DNA of 64,000 nt from positions 248,001 through 312,000 of the forward strand of contig CP141202.1 of NCBI GenBank assembly GCA_035609245.1, given 5' to 3'. The translations under genes were made by a program, and so were the position numbers. Every line of letters starts with the position of its first letter. Positions within the stretch are counted from its first letter, which is position 1. The stretch is from Bacteroidales bacterium MB20-C3-3. Its GTDB lineage: Bacteria; Bacteroidota; Bacteroidia; Bacteroidales; UBA932. Shown piece by piece: positions 47,760-57,526 of the stretch. The notes under the pieces were generated by a model. That model was not told the origin of the DNA and searched no databases. It was given only the letters and a program-made list of their open reading frames with translations.

Positions 47760-48431
47760 ATGACAGAATCCAGACCAATACCAAAATTATATTATGATCA
47801 AGCATTTGCCTTGTCATACTACTCAGAGATTCTGTGGCAGAAATCTTTTGTCGAGGGTAATGGGGGTAACCTCTCCATCAGATTAGACGAAGACCTGTTT
47901 ATGATTACTCCATCAATGCACTCAAAGAGTGGATTAAACGAGACTGATTTTGTAATAGTCGACTCAAAAGGAAATACAATTTATGGGAGTAAAAAACCAT
48001 CTACAGAGTTATTTACTCATTTGGCTATATATAGAAATAATCCGGAAACAGGTGGTATAGTTCACTCGCATCCTCCTTACACCTCTTCCTATGCTTTCAG
48101 TGATTCAGTTCCGGCAATTCCAATGAGTGCCGAATCTGTTATTTGGATGGGGCAATTAACTTTAGCACCTTACAATACCCCGGGGTCTGCCGAGTTGCTT
48201 GAACAAGTTGAAACTCTTTCAAAGGGAAGAAATGTACTTGTTCTTCAGAATCATGGTCTTCTTTCCTGGGGTAGGAATATTGAGGAGGCCTACTGGAGAA
48301 CAGAGGTGGTAGAGGCACATTGCAAAATTTCCCACATAATGGAATCCAGAGGGGCAACACCTCGTCACTTTACATATAAACAGATGACTCAGCTCAATGA
48401 GCTTAGGGGCAAATTTCTGAAAAATGAATAG
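47760..48431 (+). CDS. Class II aldolase (Ald2/fuculose-phosphate aldolase-like)
   Basis: The 223-residue protein has a class II aldolase/adducin fold with zinc ligands His102 and His104 in VHSHPPY and His165 in NHGLLSWG, and a catalytic Glu83 in KPSTELFTH. Family members split 1-phospho-ketoses into DHAP and an aldehyde. Between PNP and MtnA genes, the expected substrate is 5-deoxy- or 5-methylthio-ribulose 1-phosphate. The related MtnB dehydratase shares the fold but would need MtnC/MtnD partners, which are not here. It overlaps mtnA by eight bases. Confidence 0.85.
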   Translation: MTESRPIPKLYYDQAFALSYYSEILWQKSFVEGNGGNLSIRLDEDLFMITPSMHSKSGLNETDFVIVDSKGNTIYGSKKPSTELFTHLAIYRNNPETGGIVHSHPPYTSSYAFSDSVPAIPMSAESVIWMGQLTLAPYNTPGSAELLEQVETLSKGRNVLVLQNHGLLSWGRNIEEAYWRTEVVEAHCKISHIMESRGATPRHFTYKQMTQLNELRGKFLKNE

Positions 48432-49485
48432 TATACCATTAGGTTACGATTCTGTAGAATTTCCTGTTGATTGCAGTTATATCAAGATTATTGATCAAAC
48501 TAAACTTCCAATTAAAGAAGAATTTATCTACATCAGTTGTTACGAGGGATTGGCAGATGCTATTAACTCTCTGAAGGTCAGGGGTGCTCCCGCTTTAGGT
48601 GTAATTACAGCAGCGGGGATTGCTATGCTATTCAGATCATGCACAATGAATTCATTTTCAGAGGCCTTGCTTTTCCTGAAAAAAATATCACACTCCTTTG
48701 TCTCTTTAAGGCCTACAGCATTTAATACTAAGTGGGCAGCTGAAAGAATGCTCAGCTGTTTTATTTCAGAGTTTAACCCAGATTATTTTAATCTGGAAAA
48801 GAGTAAAGTAAGATTGGCTGAAGAGGCTAACAATATTAAAGCTGAAGATATAAGCATGTCTCTTGAAATAGCAAAAAACGGACTATCATTGCTTAAACCA
48901 GGAGATAAACTTCTTACTATATGTAATGCGGGTCATTTAGCAACAGCAAGATATGGAACAGCGCTGGCCCCGATATATATGGGAAACGAGATGGGATATT
49001 CATTTTCTGTTTATGTTACAGAGACAAGACCTTTGTTGCAAGGATCAAGACTAACTGCTTTTGAATTGTCAAAGTCTAATATTGATGTAACACTGATCTG
49101 TGACAATATGGTTGCTACTTTGTTGAAAAATGGCGAGATAAACGCAATTTTATCGGGTTGCGACAGAATAGCATTAAATGGAGATACGGCTAATAAAATC
49201 GGAACAAATTCTTTGGCTGTTCTTGCAAATTTCTACAAAGTGCCGTTTTATGTATTAGGTCCCAGGAGCACTATAGATAATAAAACAGAAAATGGGAACT
49301 TAATACAGATAGAAAATAGAGATGGGAGGGAGATAACCGATTTATGGTATAAAGAGAGAATGGCGCCTAAAAACATAAAAGTTTATAATCCAGCTTTTGA
49401 TGTTACTGACTCTGCTTTGATAAGTGCAATCATTACTGATTTTGGTATATACAGATATCCTTATGATTTTTCTGTTGAAGATTAA
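48424..49485 (+). CDS. mtnA: Methylthioribose-1-phosphate isomerase-like protein
   Basis: The 353-residue enzyme isomerises 5-substituted ribose 1-phosphate to the ribulose 1-phosphate. Key residues are Cys167 (TICNAGHLATARYGTALAP) and Asp247 (GCDRIALNGDTANKIGT); the RGAPALG phosphate site is at about 54-60. Length and motifs match MtnA and not the eIF2B-like initiation factor subunits. It follows the PNP and precedes no MtnK, as expected when the sugar phosphate comes from phosphorolysis. Confidence 0.93.
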   Translation: MNSIPLGYDSVEFPVDCSYIKIIDQTKLPIKEEFIYISCYEGLADAINSLKVRGAPALGVITAAGIAMLFRSCTMNSFSEALLFLKKISHSFVSLRPTAFNTKWAAERMLSCFISEFNPDYFNLEKSKVRLAEEANNIKAEDISMSLEIAKNGLSLLKPGDKLLTICNAGHLATARYGTALAPIYMGNEMGYSFSVYVTETRPLLQGSRLTAFELSKSNIDVTLICDNMVATLLKNGEINAILSGCDRIALNGDTANKIGTNSLAVLANFYKVPFYVLGPRSTIDNKTENGNLIQIENRDGREITDLWYKERMAPKNIKVYNPAFDVTDSALISAIITDFGIYRYPYDFSVED

Positions 49486-49510
49486 TAGACGATATTTACA
49501 AAAAAATTGA

Positions 49511-50125
49511 ATGATAAAAAACATAATATTTGATCTGGGAGGTGTATTGGTTAGGCTTGATAAAGACCTATGCATAAAAGCTTTTGCTGAGATAGGACAC
49601 CCGGATTTTGGCAGAATTATAAATGAGTATTTCCAAGAGGGATTCTTTATGGATTATGAGAAGGGTCTTATTTCAACAGAAGAATTCAGAGATAAGGTAA
49701 GAGAAAACATGGAAACTTTTGCTTCCGATATCGAAATTGATAAGGCTATGGCTGCTTTTTTACCGGAGTTACCACTAAATAAGTTGAAAGCTCTTCAAAA
49801 TTACTCTAAAAACTATAGAATATTCCTTCTGAGTAATACAAACCCTATTGCAGTTGAGACTGTGAAGCCAATGTTTCTTCTAGGAGGTCAAGAGATGAGT
49901 GATTATTTTGAAAAAATGTACCTCTCATTTGAAATGAAGTGTGCTAAACCAGATCCTAAAATATTTTCAATGCTCCTGGAAGACGCTGGAATTAACCCCG
50001 AAGAGTCTCTTTTTGTTGATGATTCCATTACTAATCTTGAAGCAGCCTCTGAATTTGGAATTAAGACAGCTCATATAATCCAGGAAAATGATCTGATGAA
50101 CGATCTTAAACCATTCTTATGTTAA
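49511..50125 (+). CDS. HAD-superfamily phosphatase, YihX-like
   Basis: The 204-residue protein has the HAD motifs FDLGGVL (nucleophile Asp; the second Asp replaced by Gly, as in YihX-type phosphatases), LLSNTN, the lysine in CAKPDPKIF and VDDSITN. It is likely a phosphatase of small sugar phosphates. It is fifth in the deaminase operon and might remove the phosphate from a sugar phosphate of the pathway. It may equally be a general enzyme. Its stop overlaps the next gene by seven bases. Confidence 0.85.
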   Translation: MIKNIIFDLGGVLVRLDKDLCIKAFAEIGHPDFGRIINEYFQEGFFMDYEKGLISTEEFRDKVRENMETFASDIEIDKAMAAFLPELPLNKLKALQNYSKNYRIFLLSNTNPIAVETVKPMFLLGGQEMSDYFEKMYLSFEMKCAKPDPKIFSMLLEDAGINPEESLFVDDSITNLEAASEFGIKTAHIIQENDLMNDLKPFLC

Positions 50126-50943
50126 TTGATTATTCAGAAAAGAAAAATGTCAAATTCATCTCCCTTGCTAGTGGAAGCAGTGGAAATTGTTATTTTTTTT
50201 CTAATGGAGTTGTAAGCTTTGTAATAGATTTTGGGATAGGTTTAAGAACAGCCAGAAAGCGCCTTGCAGAGTATAATATGAAGCTTGAAGATATAGATTT
50301 TGTATTAGTAACTCACGATCACATAGATCATATTAAACATTTAGGGACTTTCGCAGAGAAGTTTAGTAAACCTGTTTATGCGACTGAATCGTTACATAAT
50401 GCATTGTCTAATCATTTTGCAACTCGAGGAAAATTGACCTCATCAAGAGTATATATTGAATCTGAAAAAGAATTTTGTTTCAATGATGTATCAATTACTC
50501 CTTTTCAAGTCCCTCACGATGGAACAGATAATTATGGATATTTTATAAATATGTCCGGAGTTAAGATTGTTGTAGCTACAGATGTAGGCAGAGTTAATTC
50601 AAGCCTAATAAAATATGCATCAATATCCAATCATTTGATATTTGAATCAAATTACGACAGAACCATGTTAGAAGAGGGTCCCTACCCAAAGTCTCTTATT
50701 GACAGAATCAGTAACGGTAAAGGTCATCTAAGTAATGATGAAACTGCAAATGCAATTAAGGAATTTTATCATCGTGAAATTAAGTCTCTTCTTTTATGTC
50801 ATTTGAGTGCTAATAATAATACTCCGGCTCGAGCGATTGAAACAGCAGGGATGGCTCTTCTTGAAGTAGGAGCCATCCCTGGAGTTGATTTATTACTTGA
50901 ATGCCTTCCAAGAGGAAGTGCTTCAAAATTATATCAATTTTAA
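50119..50943 (+). CDS. Metallo-beta-lactamase-fold hydrolase, YycJ/WalJ-like
   Basis: The 274-residue protein starts with FISLASGSSGNCYFF and has the zinc motif THDHIDH (residues about 64-70), then VPHDGTDNYGY, ATDVG and ESNYDRTML, a pattern shared with the YycJ (WalJ) branch. Those proteins are suggested exonucleases or accessory hydrolases in Gram-positive cell-wall signalling; the role in Bacteroidetes is unclear. It is the last gene in the plus-strand operon and ends 10 bases from the convergent M2-like peptidase gene. Confidence 0.87.
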   Translation: MLIDYSEKKNVKFISLASGSSGNCYFFSNGVVSFVIDFGIGLRTARKRLAEYNMKLEDIDFVLVTHDHIDHIKHLGTFAEKFSKPVYATESLHNALSNHFATRGKLTSSRVYIESEKEFCFNDVSITPFQVPHDGTDNYGYFINMSGVKIVVATDVGRVNSSLIKYASISNHLIFESNYDRTMLEEGPYPKSLIDRISNGKGHLSNDETANAIKEFYHREIKSLLLCHLSANNNTPARAIETAGMALLEVGAIPGVDLLLECLPRGSASKLYQF

Positions 50944-50953
50944 AGAAGCTGAA

Positions 50954-52624
50954 TTACTCCACAAACTGTTTAGCATAGTATTTGGCAGTTAGTTTCTCAC
51001 CGGTTGCTTTTTCTATCATTTCATTCCATTCAAGTTTCATTCCTATCTTGAATATGTTATCACTCATCCACTTCCCAATTGCTGGATTGCCAATATAGCA
51101 TTCGTTTTTATAATCGCCGGACTTTGTTATATTATCGACTATATAGTAATGTATTTGAGAAGCCAGTAGTTCTCCAAGTTGATAATTATGATAATAACAA
51201 GGGTATAGTGCTATATGAATTTTTGTAGCCCAGTCTGGCATATCTCTGTTATGAGGTTTCTTTAACATCTGATATTTCTCAGCAAGATTCCACCATAAGG
51301 CATTTAAGTCTTGTTCAGGATTAGAATACATCTCTTTTTCAAATCTGTAAACTACTTGCACCCATCTGCTGAAAACAAGTTGTTGAAGTTTTAGAGATTT
51401 ATAACAATCCTCCTCTATTTCACTTTTCTCAATGTCTGTAAGGCCCAAACTCAATCTCATCCACTCTGGGTTTCTAGATAATCTGCCGAATATCATAGCT
51501 ATAGCTTCTGTAGTGAATGTATGTGCAGCATTCCTTAGGAAAAAAGGATTTGATGGATCATCATGCCCTAATGCATACACCGCGTGTCCAAACTCGTGAA
51601 GCATAGTACCCATCCATGATTCGTTGTCAGATATATTTGCCAATACTCTTACATCTCCATTTGCATTGATATCAATGCAATATGCATGTTGATTCTTTAG
51701 GGGTTTTTCATAAAGGTCGCTACTCTTCATTATTGAAGAGACATTCAGTCCTATACCTGAATAAAACTCTTCAGTAAGTTTCTCAAGATTCTTACCTTTA
51801 TAGAATTTGTCAAGATCAACCGGATACAGTTTTGGCGACTCTTGAAAATATCTGCCTTGAAAGTGCCATGGCATTAACTCATTTTCAGAGATTCCGTATC
51901 TTTTTGAAAAGGCAATATCCATTTCTCTTTTTAATCTTTCAAATTCATCTTTGGTAAGAGAATCCAATTCGTCAAAAAGAGCTGATATCTCCTCCGGATT
52001 TTGCCCTGAAAGTTCAAGTGACATGGTATGAAAATTATCATATCCAAGAGAGTAAGCGAGTTTATTTCTTAATTTGATAATTTCCAATACATCATTTGCA
52101 ACAAAAGTTCCAATTTCTTTGTGAGCTTTCCATACCTCTTCCAAGTCATTATTTTCAGTAGAATTCTGCAAGATAGACTCAACTTCATTATCAGAAATTG
52201 GTTTCCCTCTGAAATTAGCCCTGAACTCAGCATATTTTTGTTCAAGAGAAGTGGATTTGCTGATTATTTGTTCAAGTAACGAACTATCAGCCTGATTTGA
52301 CAAAAAGGAGTTATAAACAACATCTAATTGTCTCTTTAATAAAGGGTCAGTAATATTGCCTCTTTCTTTAATGGCTTTTAGTTTTTCAAATACTTCAGTA
52401 TTAGAATAGATCCTGGACATTGCAATATTTGCTTCTGAGTACTTTGCAAATTCGTCAGAGTCTCCAGAGATTGTACCATTCCAGTAAGCATTTGATGATT
52501 GAATGTAGAGTGGATGTATGCTACTCTCTGTACTGCTTAATATATCCTTTAAAACTTTTTCATCGTTATTATTGCAACCTGCTATCATAAATGCAAAAAT
52601 TAATAAACAAATATACCTGTTCAT
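50954..52624 (-). CDS. M2-like (angiotensin-converting-enzyme-like) zinc peptidase lipoprotein
   Basis: The 556-residue lipoprotein has a lipobox ending at Cys17 (IAGC). The zinc site is HEFGH (His343, Glu344, His347) with the third ligand Glu373 in TTEAIAM. The largely helical body, with NPEEISALFDELD and KPHNRDMPDWAT, resembles bacterial M2 peptidyl-dipeptidases more than the M3 oligopeptidases. It would trim peptides in the periplasm or at the surface. It starts seven bases after the cyclophilin gene stop on the same strand. Confidence 0.82.
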   Translation of the reverse strand: MNRYICLLIFAFMIAGCNNNDEKVLKDILSSTESSIHPLYIQSSNAYWNGTISGDSDEFAKYSEANIAMSRIYSNTEVFEKLKAIKERGNITDPLLKRQLDVVYNSFLSNQADSSLLEQIISKSTSLEQKYAEFRANFRGKPISDNEVESILQNSTENNDLEEVWKAHKEIGTFVANDVLEIIKLRNKLAYSLGYDNFHTMSLELSGQNPEEISALFDELDSLTKDEFERLKREMDIAFSKRYGISENELMPWHFQGRYFQESPKLYPVDLDKFYKGKNLEKLTEEFYSGIGLNVSSIMKSSDLYEKPLKNQHAYCIDINANGDVRVLANISDNESWMGTMLHEFGHAVYALGHDDPSNPFFLRNAAHTFTTEAIAMIFGRLSRNPEWMRLSLGLTDIEKSEIEEDCYKSLKLQQLVFSRWVQVVYRFEKEMYSNPEQDLNALWWNLAEKYQMLKKPHNRDMPDWATKIHIALYPCYYHNYQLGELLASQIHYYIVDNITKSGDYKNECYIGNPAIGKWMSDNIFKIGMKLEWNEMIEKATGEKLTAKYYAKQFVE

Positions 52625-52630
52625 AAAGTC

Positions 52631-53347
52631 TCATTTTTTTAATCGTTTCTTATATACTTGCGTTGAAATTATATAAACATCCTCAAGAGGCCTGTCGTTA
52701 GAATCTGTTTTTGACTCAGAGATCTTGAAAACTACATCCATGCCGGAAATCACCTCGCCAAAGACAGTATACTGAGTGTCTAAATGAGGAGTTCCGCCGT
52801 GTTTCTTATAGTATTCACGAATATGTTCAGGAAATCTATAAGAAGACTTCTTACCTATAGCTTCGTTTCTGTTATTTAACTTCTTTTCTGCTGATATAAG
52901 TGACTCCTCATCATGAATTTTCCCCTCAACAATATAAAATTGTGATCCTGAAGATTCTCTGTTGGGGTTTGTAATATCACCCTCTCTGGCTGCAGCAAGA
53001 GATCCTCTTTTGTGAAAAAGTTCAGGAACAAACTCTGCAGGGATACCCTTATCCGGACCACCATCCCCGTATAGTTTTCCAGGTTCTCTCTCTCTTGAGT
53101 CAGGATCTCCAGATTGAATCATAAAGTCGTTTATAACTCTGTGGAATAACACACCATTAAAGTATCCCTCCTTTGAGAGTTTAACAAAATTATCACGGTG
53201 GAGAGGAGTTTGATTATACAATAGAAGAATAATCTCCCCTTTGTTTGTATTCATCCTTATATGGAAATATCTTTGAGAAGAGTATCCACTAGCAGACGAA
53301 AGCAGCAAAGTAGAAATTACTAACATGATATAGTTAATCCTTTTCAT
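52631..53347 (-). CDS. Exported cyclophilin-type peptidyl-prolyl isomerase
   Basis: The 238-residue protein has a signal peptide (about 1-24) and a cyclophilin domain with TPLHRDNFVKL, FHRVINDFMIQSGDP, GSQFYIV and YTVFGEVISGMDVV. It catalyses proline isomerisation in the folding of periplasmic proteins. Bacteroidetes forms have inserted loops, as here after residue 130 (EKKLNNRNEAIGKKSS). It lies between pckA and the peptidase gene, two bases from pckA. Confidence 0.92.
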   Translation of the reverse strand: MKRINYIMLVISTLLLSSASGYSSQRYFHIRMNTNKGEIILLLYNQTPLHRDNFVKLSKEGYFNGVLFHRVINDFMIQSGDPDSREREPGKLYGDGGPDKGIPAEFVPELFHKRGSLAAAREGDITNPNRESSGSQFYIVEGKIHDEESLISAEKKLNNRNEAIGKKSSYRFPEHIREYYKKHGGTPHLDTQYTVFGEVISGMDVVFKISESKTDSNDRPLEDVYIISTQVYKKRLKK

Positions 53348-53349
53348 AT

Positions 53350-54942
53350 TTATAATTGTGGACCTGAAGAGATAAGAGCTTTTGCGGCATCGTTATCGCA
53401 ATATTGATCAAAATTCTTAATATACTTTAATGCTAAAGATTTAGCCTTATCTTCCCATATCTCAGGTTTTGAATATGTATCTCTGGGATCAAGTATACCA
53501 TCTGAAACATCATGCAGTTTAGCAGGAATAGTCAGATTAAGAATTGGAATATGCTTTTTTTCAGAATTTTCAATTGTTCCGTCAAGTATTGCATCAATAA
53601 TAGCCCTTGTATCTTTAATGGAAATTCTTTTTCCTGTTCCGTTCCAACCTGTGTTAACAAGATAAGCTTTCGCTCCATGTTCGTCCATTTTCCTGGCTAG
53701 AGTGTTTGCGTAGACTGTTGGGTGAAGAGTTAAAAAAGCTTCACCAAAAGCAGGCGAAAAAGATGGTAAAGGCTCAGTTATACCTCTCTCAGTACCTGCA
53801 AGTTTTGATGTGTAACCACATAGAAAGTGATATTGAGCCTGATTTCTGTCTAATATTGATACAGGAGGCAGAACACCAAAAGCATCGGCAGAGAGGTATA
53901 TAATTTTCTTTGGATGGCCTGCTTTAGAGGGTAATACAATCTTATTAATATGATATATAGGGTAGGAGACTCGTGTATTCTCTGTAACAGAGGAATCGTT
54001 AAAATCAATACTGCCATCTTCTCTTACGGTAACATTTTCTAATAGAGCATCTCTTTTAATTGCCTGCCATATATCAGGCTCATTCTCTTTGCTTAAATTA
54101 ATGGTTTTGGCATAACAACCTCCTTCAAGGTTAAATACTCCATGATTGTCCCAGCCATGTTCGTCGTCACCAATGAGGTATCTTTTTGGATCTGCCGATA
54201 AAGTAGTTTTTCCAGTTCCTGAAAGACCAAAAAATATTGCGACATCTCCTTCTTTACCAACATTTGCAGAGCAGTGCATAGATGCAATCCCCTTAAGAGG
54301 AAGATAATAATTCATCATTGAAAAAATACCCTTCTTCATCTCTCCCCCATACCAGGTGCCTCCGCAAACAGATATTCTTTCTGTCAGATTAAACAACACA
54401 AATACATCTGAATGTAAGTTGTGCTCTTTCCATTTAGGGTTTGTTGCTTTTGAAGCATTAATAAAAACAAAATCTGGTTCTCCGTAATTATTTAACTCAT
54501 AGTTAGATGGCCTTATGAACATATTTGTTACGAAATGCGCTTGCCATGCTACCTCCATTATGAAGCGGACCTTCATTCTGGTATCTTCATTGGTTCCGCA
54601 AAAGGCATCAACTACATAAAGAACATCCTTATTTGAAAGCTGATTTTGAGCAATTTCCTTACAATCATTCCATACATCCTTAGTAATTGGTTTATTAATT
54701 GTACCATCCCACCAGATTGTATTTTCGGTTATTTCATCTTTAACTATATATTTGTCCTTAGGAGAGCGTCCGGTAAAAACTCCGGTCATAACAGCCACCG
54801 AACCTGTATCTGTTAGTATACCTTTATCGTAACCTTCATTTCTTTCATCCATCTCTGCCTTGAACATCTCCTCATAGGTGGGATTGTACATAACCTTACC
54901 AACATTGGTAATGCCGTACTTTAATAAATCAGAAGTAATCAT
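53350..54942 (-). CDS. pckA: Phosphoenolpyruvate carboxykinase (ATP)
   Basis: The 530-residue enzyme interconverts oxaloacetate and ATP with PEP, carbon dioxide and ADP. It has the P-loop [14 protein letters not shown], the metal site [19 protein letters not shown] and the adenine-binding [11 protein letters not shown]. In anaerobic Bacteroidales it often works in the PEP to oxaloacetate direction. A -7 like TAAATTTG (54984-54991, minus) lies in the divergent region with recQ. Two genes, cyclophilin and M2 peptidase, follow closely. Confidence 0.97.
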   Translation of the reverse strand: MITSDLLKYGITNVGKVMYNPTYEEMFKAEMDERNEGYDKGILTDTGSVAVMTGVFTGRSPKDKYIVKDEITENTIWWDGTINKPITKDVWNDCKEIAQNQLSNKDVLYVVDAFCGTNEDTRMKVRFIMEVAWQAHFVTNMFIRPSNYELNNYGEPDFVFINASKATNPKWKEHNLHSDVFVLFNLTERISVCGGTWYGGEMKKGIFSMMNYYLPLKGIASMHCSANVGKEGDVAIFFGLSGTGKTTLSADPKRYLIGDDEHGWDNHGVFNLEGGCYAKTINLSKENEPDIWQAIKRDALLENVTVREDGSIDFNDSSVTENTRVSYPIYHINKIVLPSKAGHPKKIIYLSADAFGVLPPVSILDRNQAQYHFLCGYTSKLAGTERGITEPLPSFSPAFGEAFLTLHPTVYANTLARKMDEHGAKAYLVNTGWNGTGKRISIKDTRAIIDAILDGTIENSEKKHIPILNLTIPAKLHDVSDGILDPRDTYSKPEIWEDKAKSLALKYIKNFDQYCDNDAAKALISSGPQL

Positions 54943-54983
54943 GTTTAGTTTAGTTAGTTTTATTTAAGTTTTGTATATTGAAA

Positions 54984-54991
54984 CAAATTTA
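54984..54991 (-). promoter_or_regulatory. Likely -7 box for pckA
   Basis: TAAATTTG on the minus strand matches the Bacteroidetes -7 consensus, about 40 bases before the ATG. A good -33 element was not found at the right distance. Confidence 0.4.
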
Positions 54992-55017
54992 ATGAATTAT
55001 TTCTACAAAGTTCAAGA

Positions 55018-56940
55018 ATGTCAAAATCATTGGAGATACTTGAGCGTTACTGGGGTTACACATCTTTCAGGAAAAACCAGGAAGAGATTATTAACTCTGC
55101 GCTTTCCGGAAAGGATACAATTGCATTGATGCCCACCGGGGGAGGAAAGTCGCTTACATTCCAAATTCCGGCTTTATTGACAGATGGAATTGCATTAGTT
55201 GTAACTCCATTGATTGCCCTTATTAAAGATCAGGCAGAAAATTTAAGAGCAAAGGGAATTCCTGTCATTGCAATCCATTCTGGATTAAGTTATGATGAAA
55301 TTGATGCGCTACTTGATAATGCTATATTGGGTGAGTACAAATTTCTATATCTCTCCCCGGAGAGACTCAATAGCGACTTATTCAGGGCAAGGGCATCAAA
55401 AATGAAAGTTAATTTTCTGGTTATTGATGAGGCACATTGTATTTCACAATGGGGACATGATTTCAGACCGGACTATCTGAAAATTAAAGAGATAAAGAAT
55501 ATAATAGCCCCAATTGCAACTATAGCAGTTACAGCAACAGCAACTTCAGTAGTTGTGGAGGAGATTTCAAAAAATCTTGGAATGACTTCACCAAACATAT
55601 TGCGCTCTAGTTTTTCAAGAGATAATTTATCTTATGTGTGCAGGGAGGATGAAGACAAGTACAGCCAACTGCTCAAAATTGCAAGAAATGTTAACGGATC
55701 TGGGATAATATATGTCAGAGAGCGACGGAAAACATTTGAAGTCTCTGATTTTTTAAAAGCTCATGGGATATCTGCAGAAGCATATAATGCGGCAATGCCT
55801 TCTGCATCAAGAGCACAAAGACAAGATGAGTGGAAAAACGGAGAACTCCGGATAATAGTTGCCACAAACGCTTTTGGAATGGGGATTGACAAAGCTGATG
55901 TTCGTTTTGTTTGTCATCTTGACCCTCCAGAATCGATTGAAGCATATTACCAGGAGGCTGGAAGAGCAGGTAGAGATGGTATTAAGTCATACGCAGTATT
56001 GTTATGGAATAAACAAGACTCTGGCAGGCTTAGAAGAATATTATCAACTACTTTCCCTGATGAAGTTTTTATCAGCACTGTCTATCAAAAACTATTTGTA
56101 TATCTGGGCATTGCTTTTGGAGCTGGGAAGGGGAAGGTAATAAATTTTAGTCTTAAAGACTTTTGCTCAAATCTCTCTCTTCACCCTGTACCAGCATATC
56201 ATGCATTAAAATATATTGAAAAGGAGGGTTATATAGAATTAACTGATGAGTTGGATAACCCATCCAAAGTCAGGTTTATCATTGGACGAGACGAACTTTA
56301 TAATGTTCAGCTTCAGAACTCTTCACTTGATGCCTTTATTAAAACATTACTTAGATTGTATTCCGGACTCTTCTCCCTCCCTGTTGCAATTGATGAAGAG
56401 CATATTGCTAAAGTTACCAGAAACAGTAAAGCAGCGATTTCATCAAGTTTAATGAGGCTGTCCAGAATGGGAGTTATTTCATATCATCCGGCTGTAAGGT
56501 CTCCTCTTTTAATATTAAAGGAGGAGAGACTAGATGAAAAGAATTTCAGAATTGACAATACTCGTTATCTTGAGATGAAAAGTAGTATGGAATCAAAAAT
56601 TGAAAGCGTCATCTCATATTTCCAGTGTAATACCTCCTGCAGAGAGAAGATTTTGTTAGAGTATTTTGGTGAGATTATTAATACAGATTGTGGAAGATGC
56701 GATTATTGTCTTAGTGCCGGAAGAAAAAGAGATAATTCTAACTACTATTACTCTATTGAAGAAAAAATATTTGAAATACTGGAAGGAGGGCCTAAGAGTA
56801 TTGCAGAAATTTCTTTGGAAATTGATGATGACAGCAGACTATATATTGAGATACTAAGTGATTTAACTGACAGGGGAGCATTAAATGTAAAGGGTGATAT
56901 TTTTTCACTTGGAGATAACATTAGTATCCCTGATCAATAA
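55018..56940 (+). CDS. RecQ-family ATP-dependent DNA helicase
   Basis: The 640-residue helicase has motif I at 37-47 (LMPTGGGKSLT), the DEAH box with SQWGHDFRPDY, TATATSVVVEEI, and motif VI (QEAGRAGRDG). The RecQ zinc-binding domain has cysteines in CNTSCREKILLEYFG and DCGRCDYC, followed by a winged helix. No HRDC domain is visible, so it is the short class. It works in recombination and repair. Its last 20 bases overlap the convergent maf gene. Confidence 0.94.
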   Translation: MSKSLEILERYWGYTSFRKNQEEIINSALSGKDTIALMPTGGGKSLTFQIPALLTDGIALVVTPLIALIKDQAENLRAKGIPVIAIHSGLSYDEIDALLDNAILGEYKFLYLSPERLNSDLFRARASKMKVNFLVIDEAHCISQWGHDFRPDYLKIKEIKNIIAPIATIAVTATATSVVVEEISKNLGMTSPNILRSSFSRDNLSYVCREDEDKYSQLLKIARNVNGSGIIYVRERRKTFEVSDFLKAHGISAEAYNAAMPSASRAQRQDEWKNGELRIIVATNAFGMGIDKADVRFVCHLDPPESIEAYYQEAGRAGRDGIKSYAVLLWNKQDSGRLRRILSTTFPDEVFISTVYQKLFVYLGIAFGAGKGKVINFSLKDFCSNLSLHPVPAYHALKYIEKEGYIELTDELDNPSKVRFIIGRDELYNVQLQNSSLDAFIKTLLRLYSGLFSLPVAIDEEHIAKVTRNSKAAISSSLMRLSRMGVISYHPAVRSPLLILKEERLDEKNFRIDNTRYLEMKSSMESKIESVISYFQCNTSCREKILLEYFGEIINTDCGRCDYCLSAGRKRDNSNYYYSIEEKIFEILEGGPKSIAEISLEIDDDSRLYIEILSDLTDRGALNVKGDIFSLGDNISIPDQ

Positions 56941-57526
56941 AAATCTGAAGCTCATTATATAATTTCTGGACAGGCAACCCCATCACATTAAAGTAGGAAC
57001 CCTCAATTTTCTCAATAGCAATATATCCTATCCACTCCTGGGCTCCGTATGCACCAGCCTTATCATAAGGTTTATAGTGTTCCACATAATAATCTATCTC
57101 CTCTTCAGATAGGGTTTTAAAATAGACGACAGTGGAAGCCGAAAAACCTTTTTCTCCTTTAATGCTTCTTAAATACACTCCTGTAATTACATTATGAGCT
57201 TTACCTGAAAGTTTCATAAGCATTTTTGTAGCCTCCTCTCTGTTAGATGGCTTTCCCAGTATTTCACCTTCACAAATAACAAGAGTGTCTGCCGTAAGAA
57301 GGATCTCTTCTTCTTTAAGTTCTCTGCCAAAATAAAATGATTTCATTTTAGCAAGATAGAGAGGGACGCTATTAATATTAACAGAAGTATCATAAACTTC
57401 TTCAGTATGACCAGATATCTCAACATTGTAAGGAATATCAAGACCAGCAATCAGCTGATGTCTTCTGGGAGATGCGGATGCAACAATTAGGATGCGATCG
57501 GTCATCATATGAACTAAATTTCTCAT
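56921..57526 (-). CDS. maf: Maf-like nucleotide pyrophosphatase
   Basis: The 201-residue protein has the Maf start ASASPRRHQLI, then the catalytic ADTLVICEGEILGKP region and YKPYDKAGAYGAQEWIGYIAIEKIEGSYFNVMGLP. Maf proteins hydrolyse non-canonical or dTTP/UTP nucleotides and affect septum formation. The ATG overlaps the KdsC-like stop as ATGA. A start at the later Met codons (57508 or 57505) is possible. Confidence 0.92.
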   Translation of the reverse strand: MRNLVHMMTDRILIVASASPRRHQLIAGLDIPYNVEISGHTEEVYDTSVNINSVPLYLAKMKSFYFGRELKEEEILLTADTLVICEGEILGKPSNREEATKMLMKLSGKAHNVITGVYLRSIKGEKGFSASTVVYFKTLSEEEIDYYVEHYKPYDKAGAYGAQEWIGYIAIEKIEGSYFNVMGLPVQKLYNELQIFIDQGY

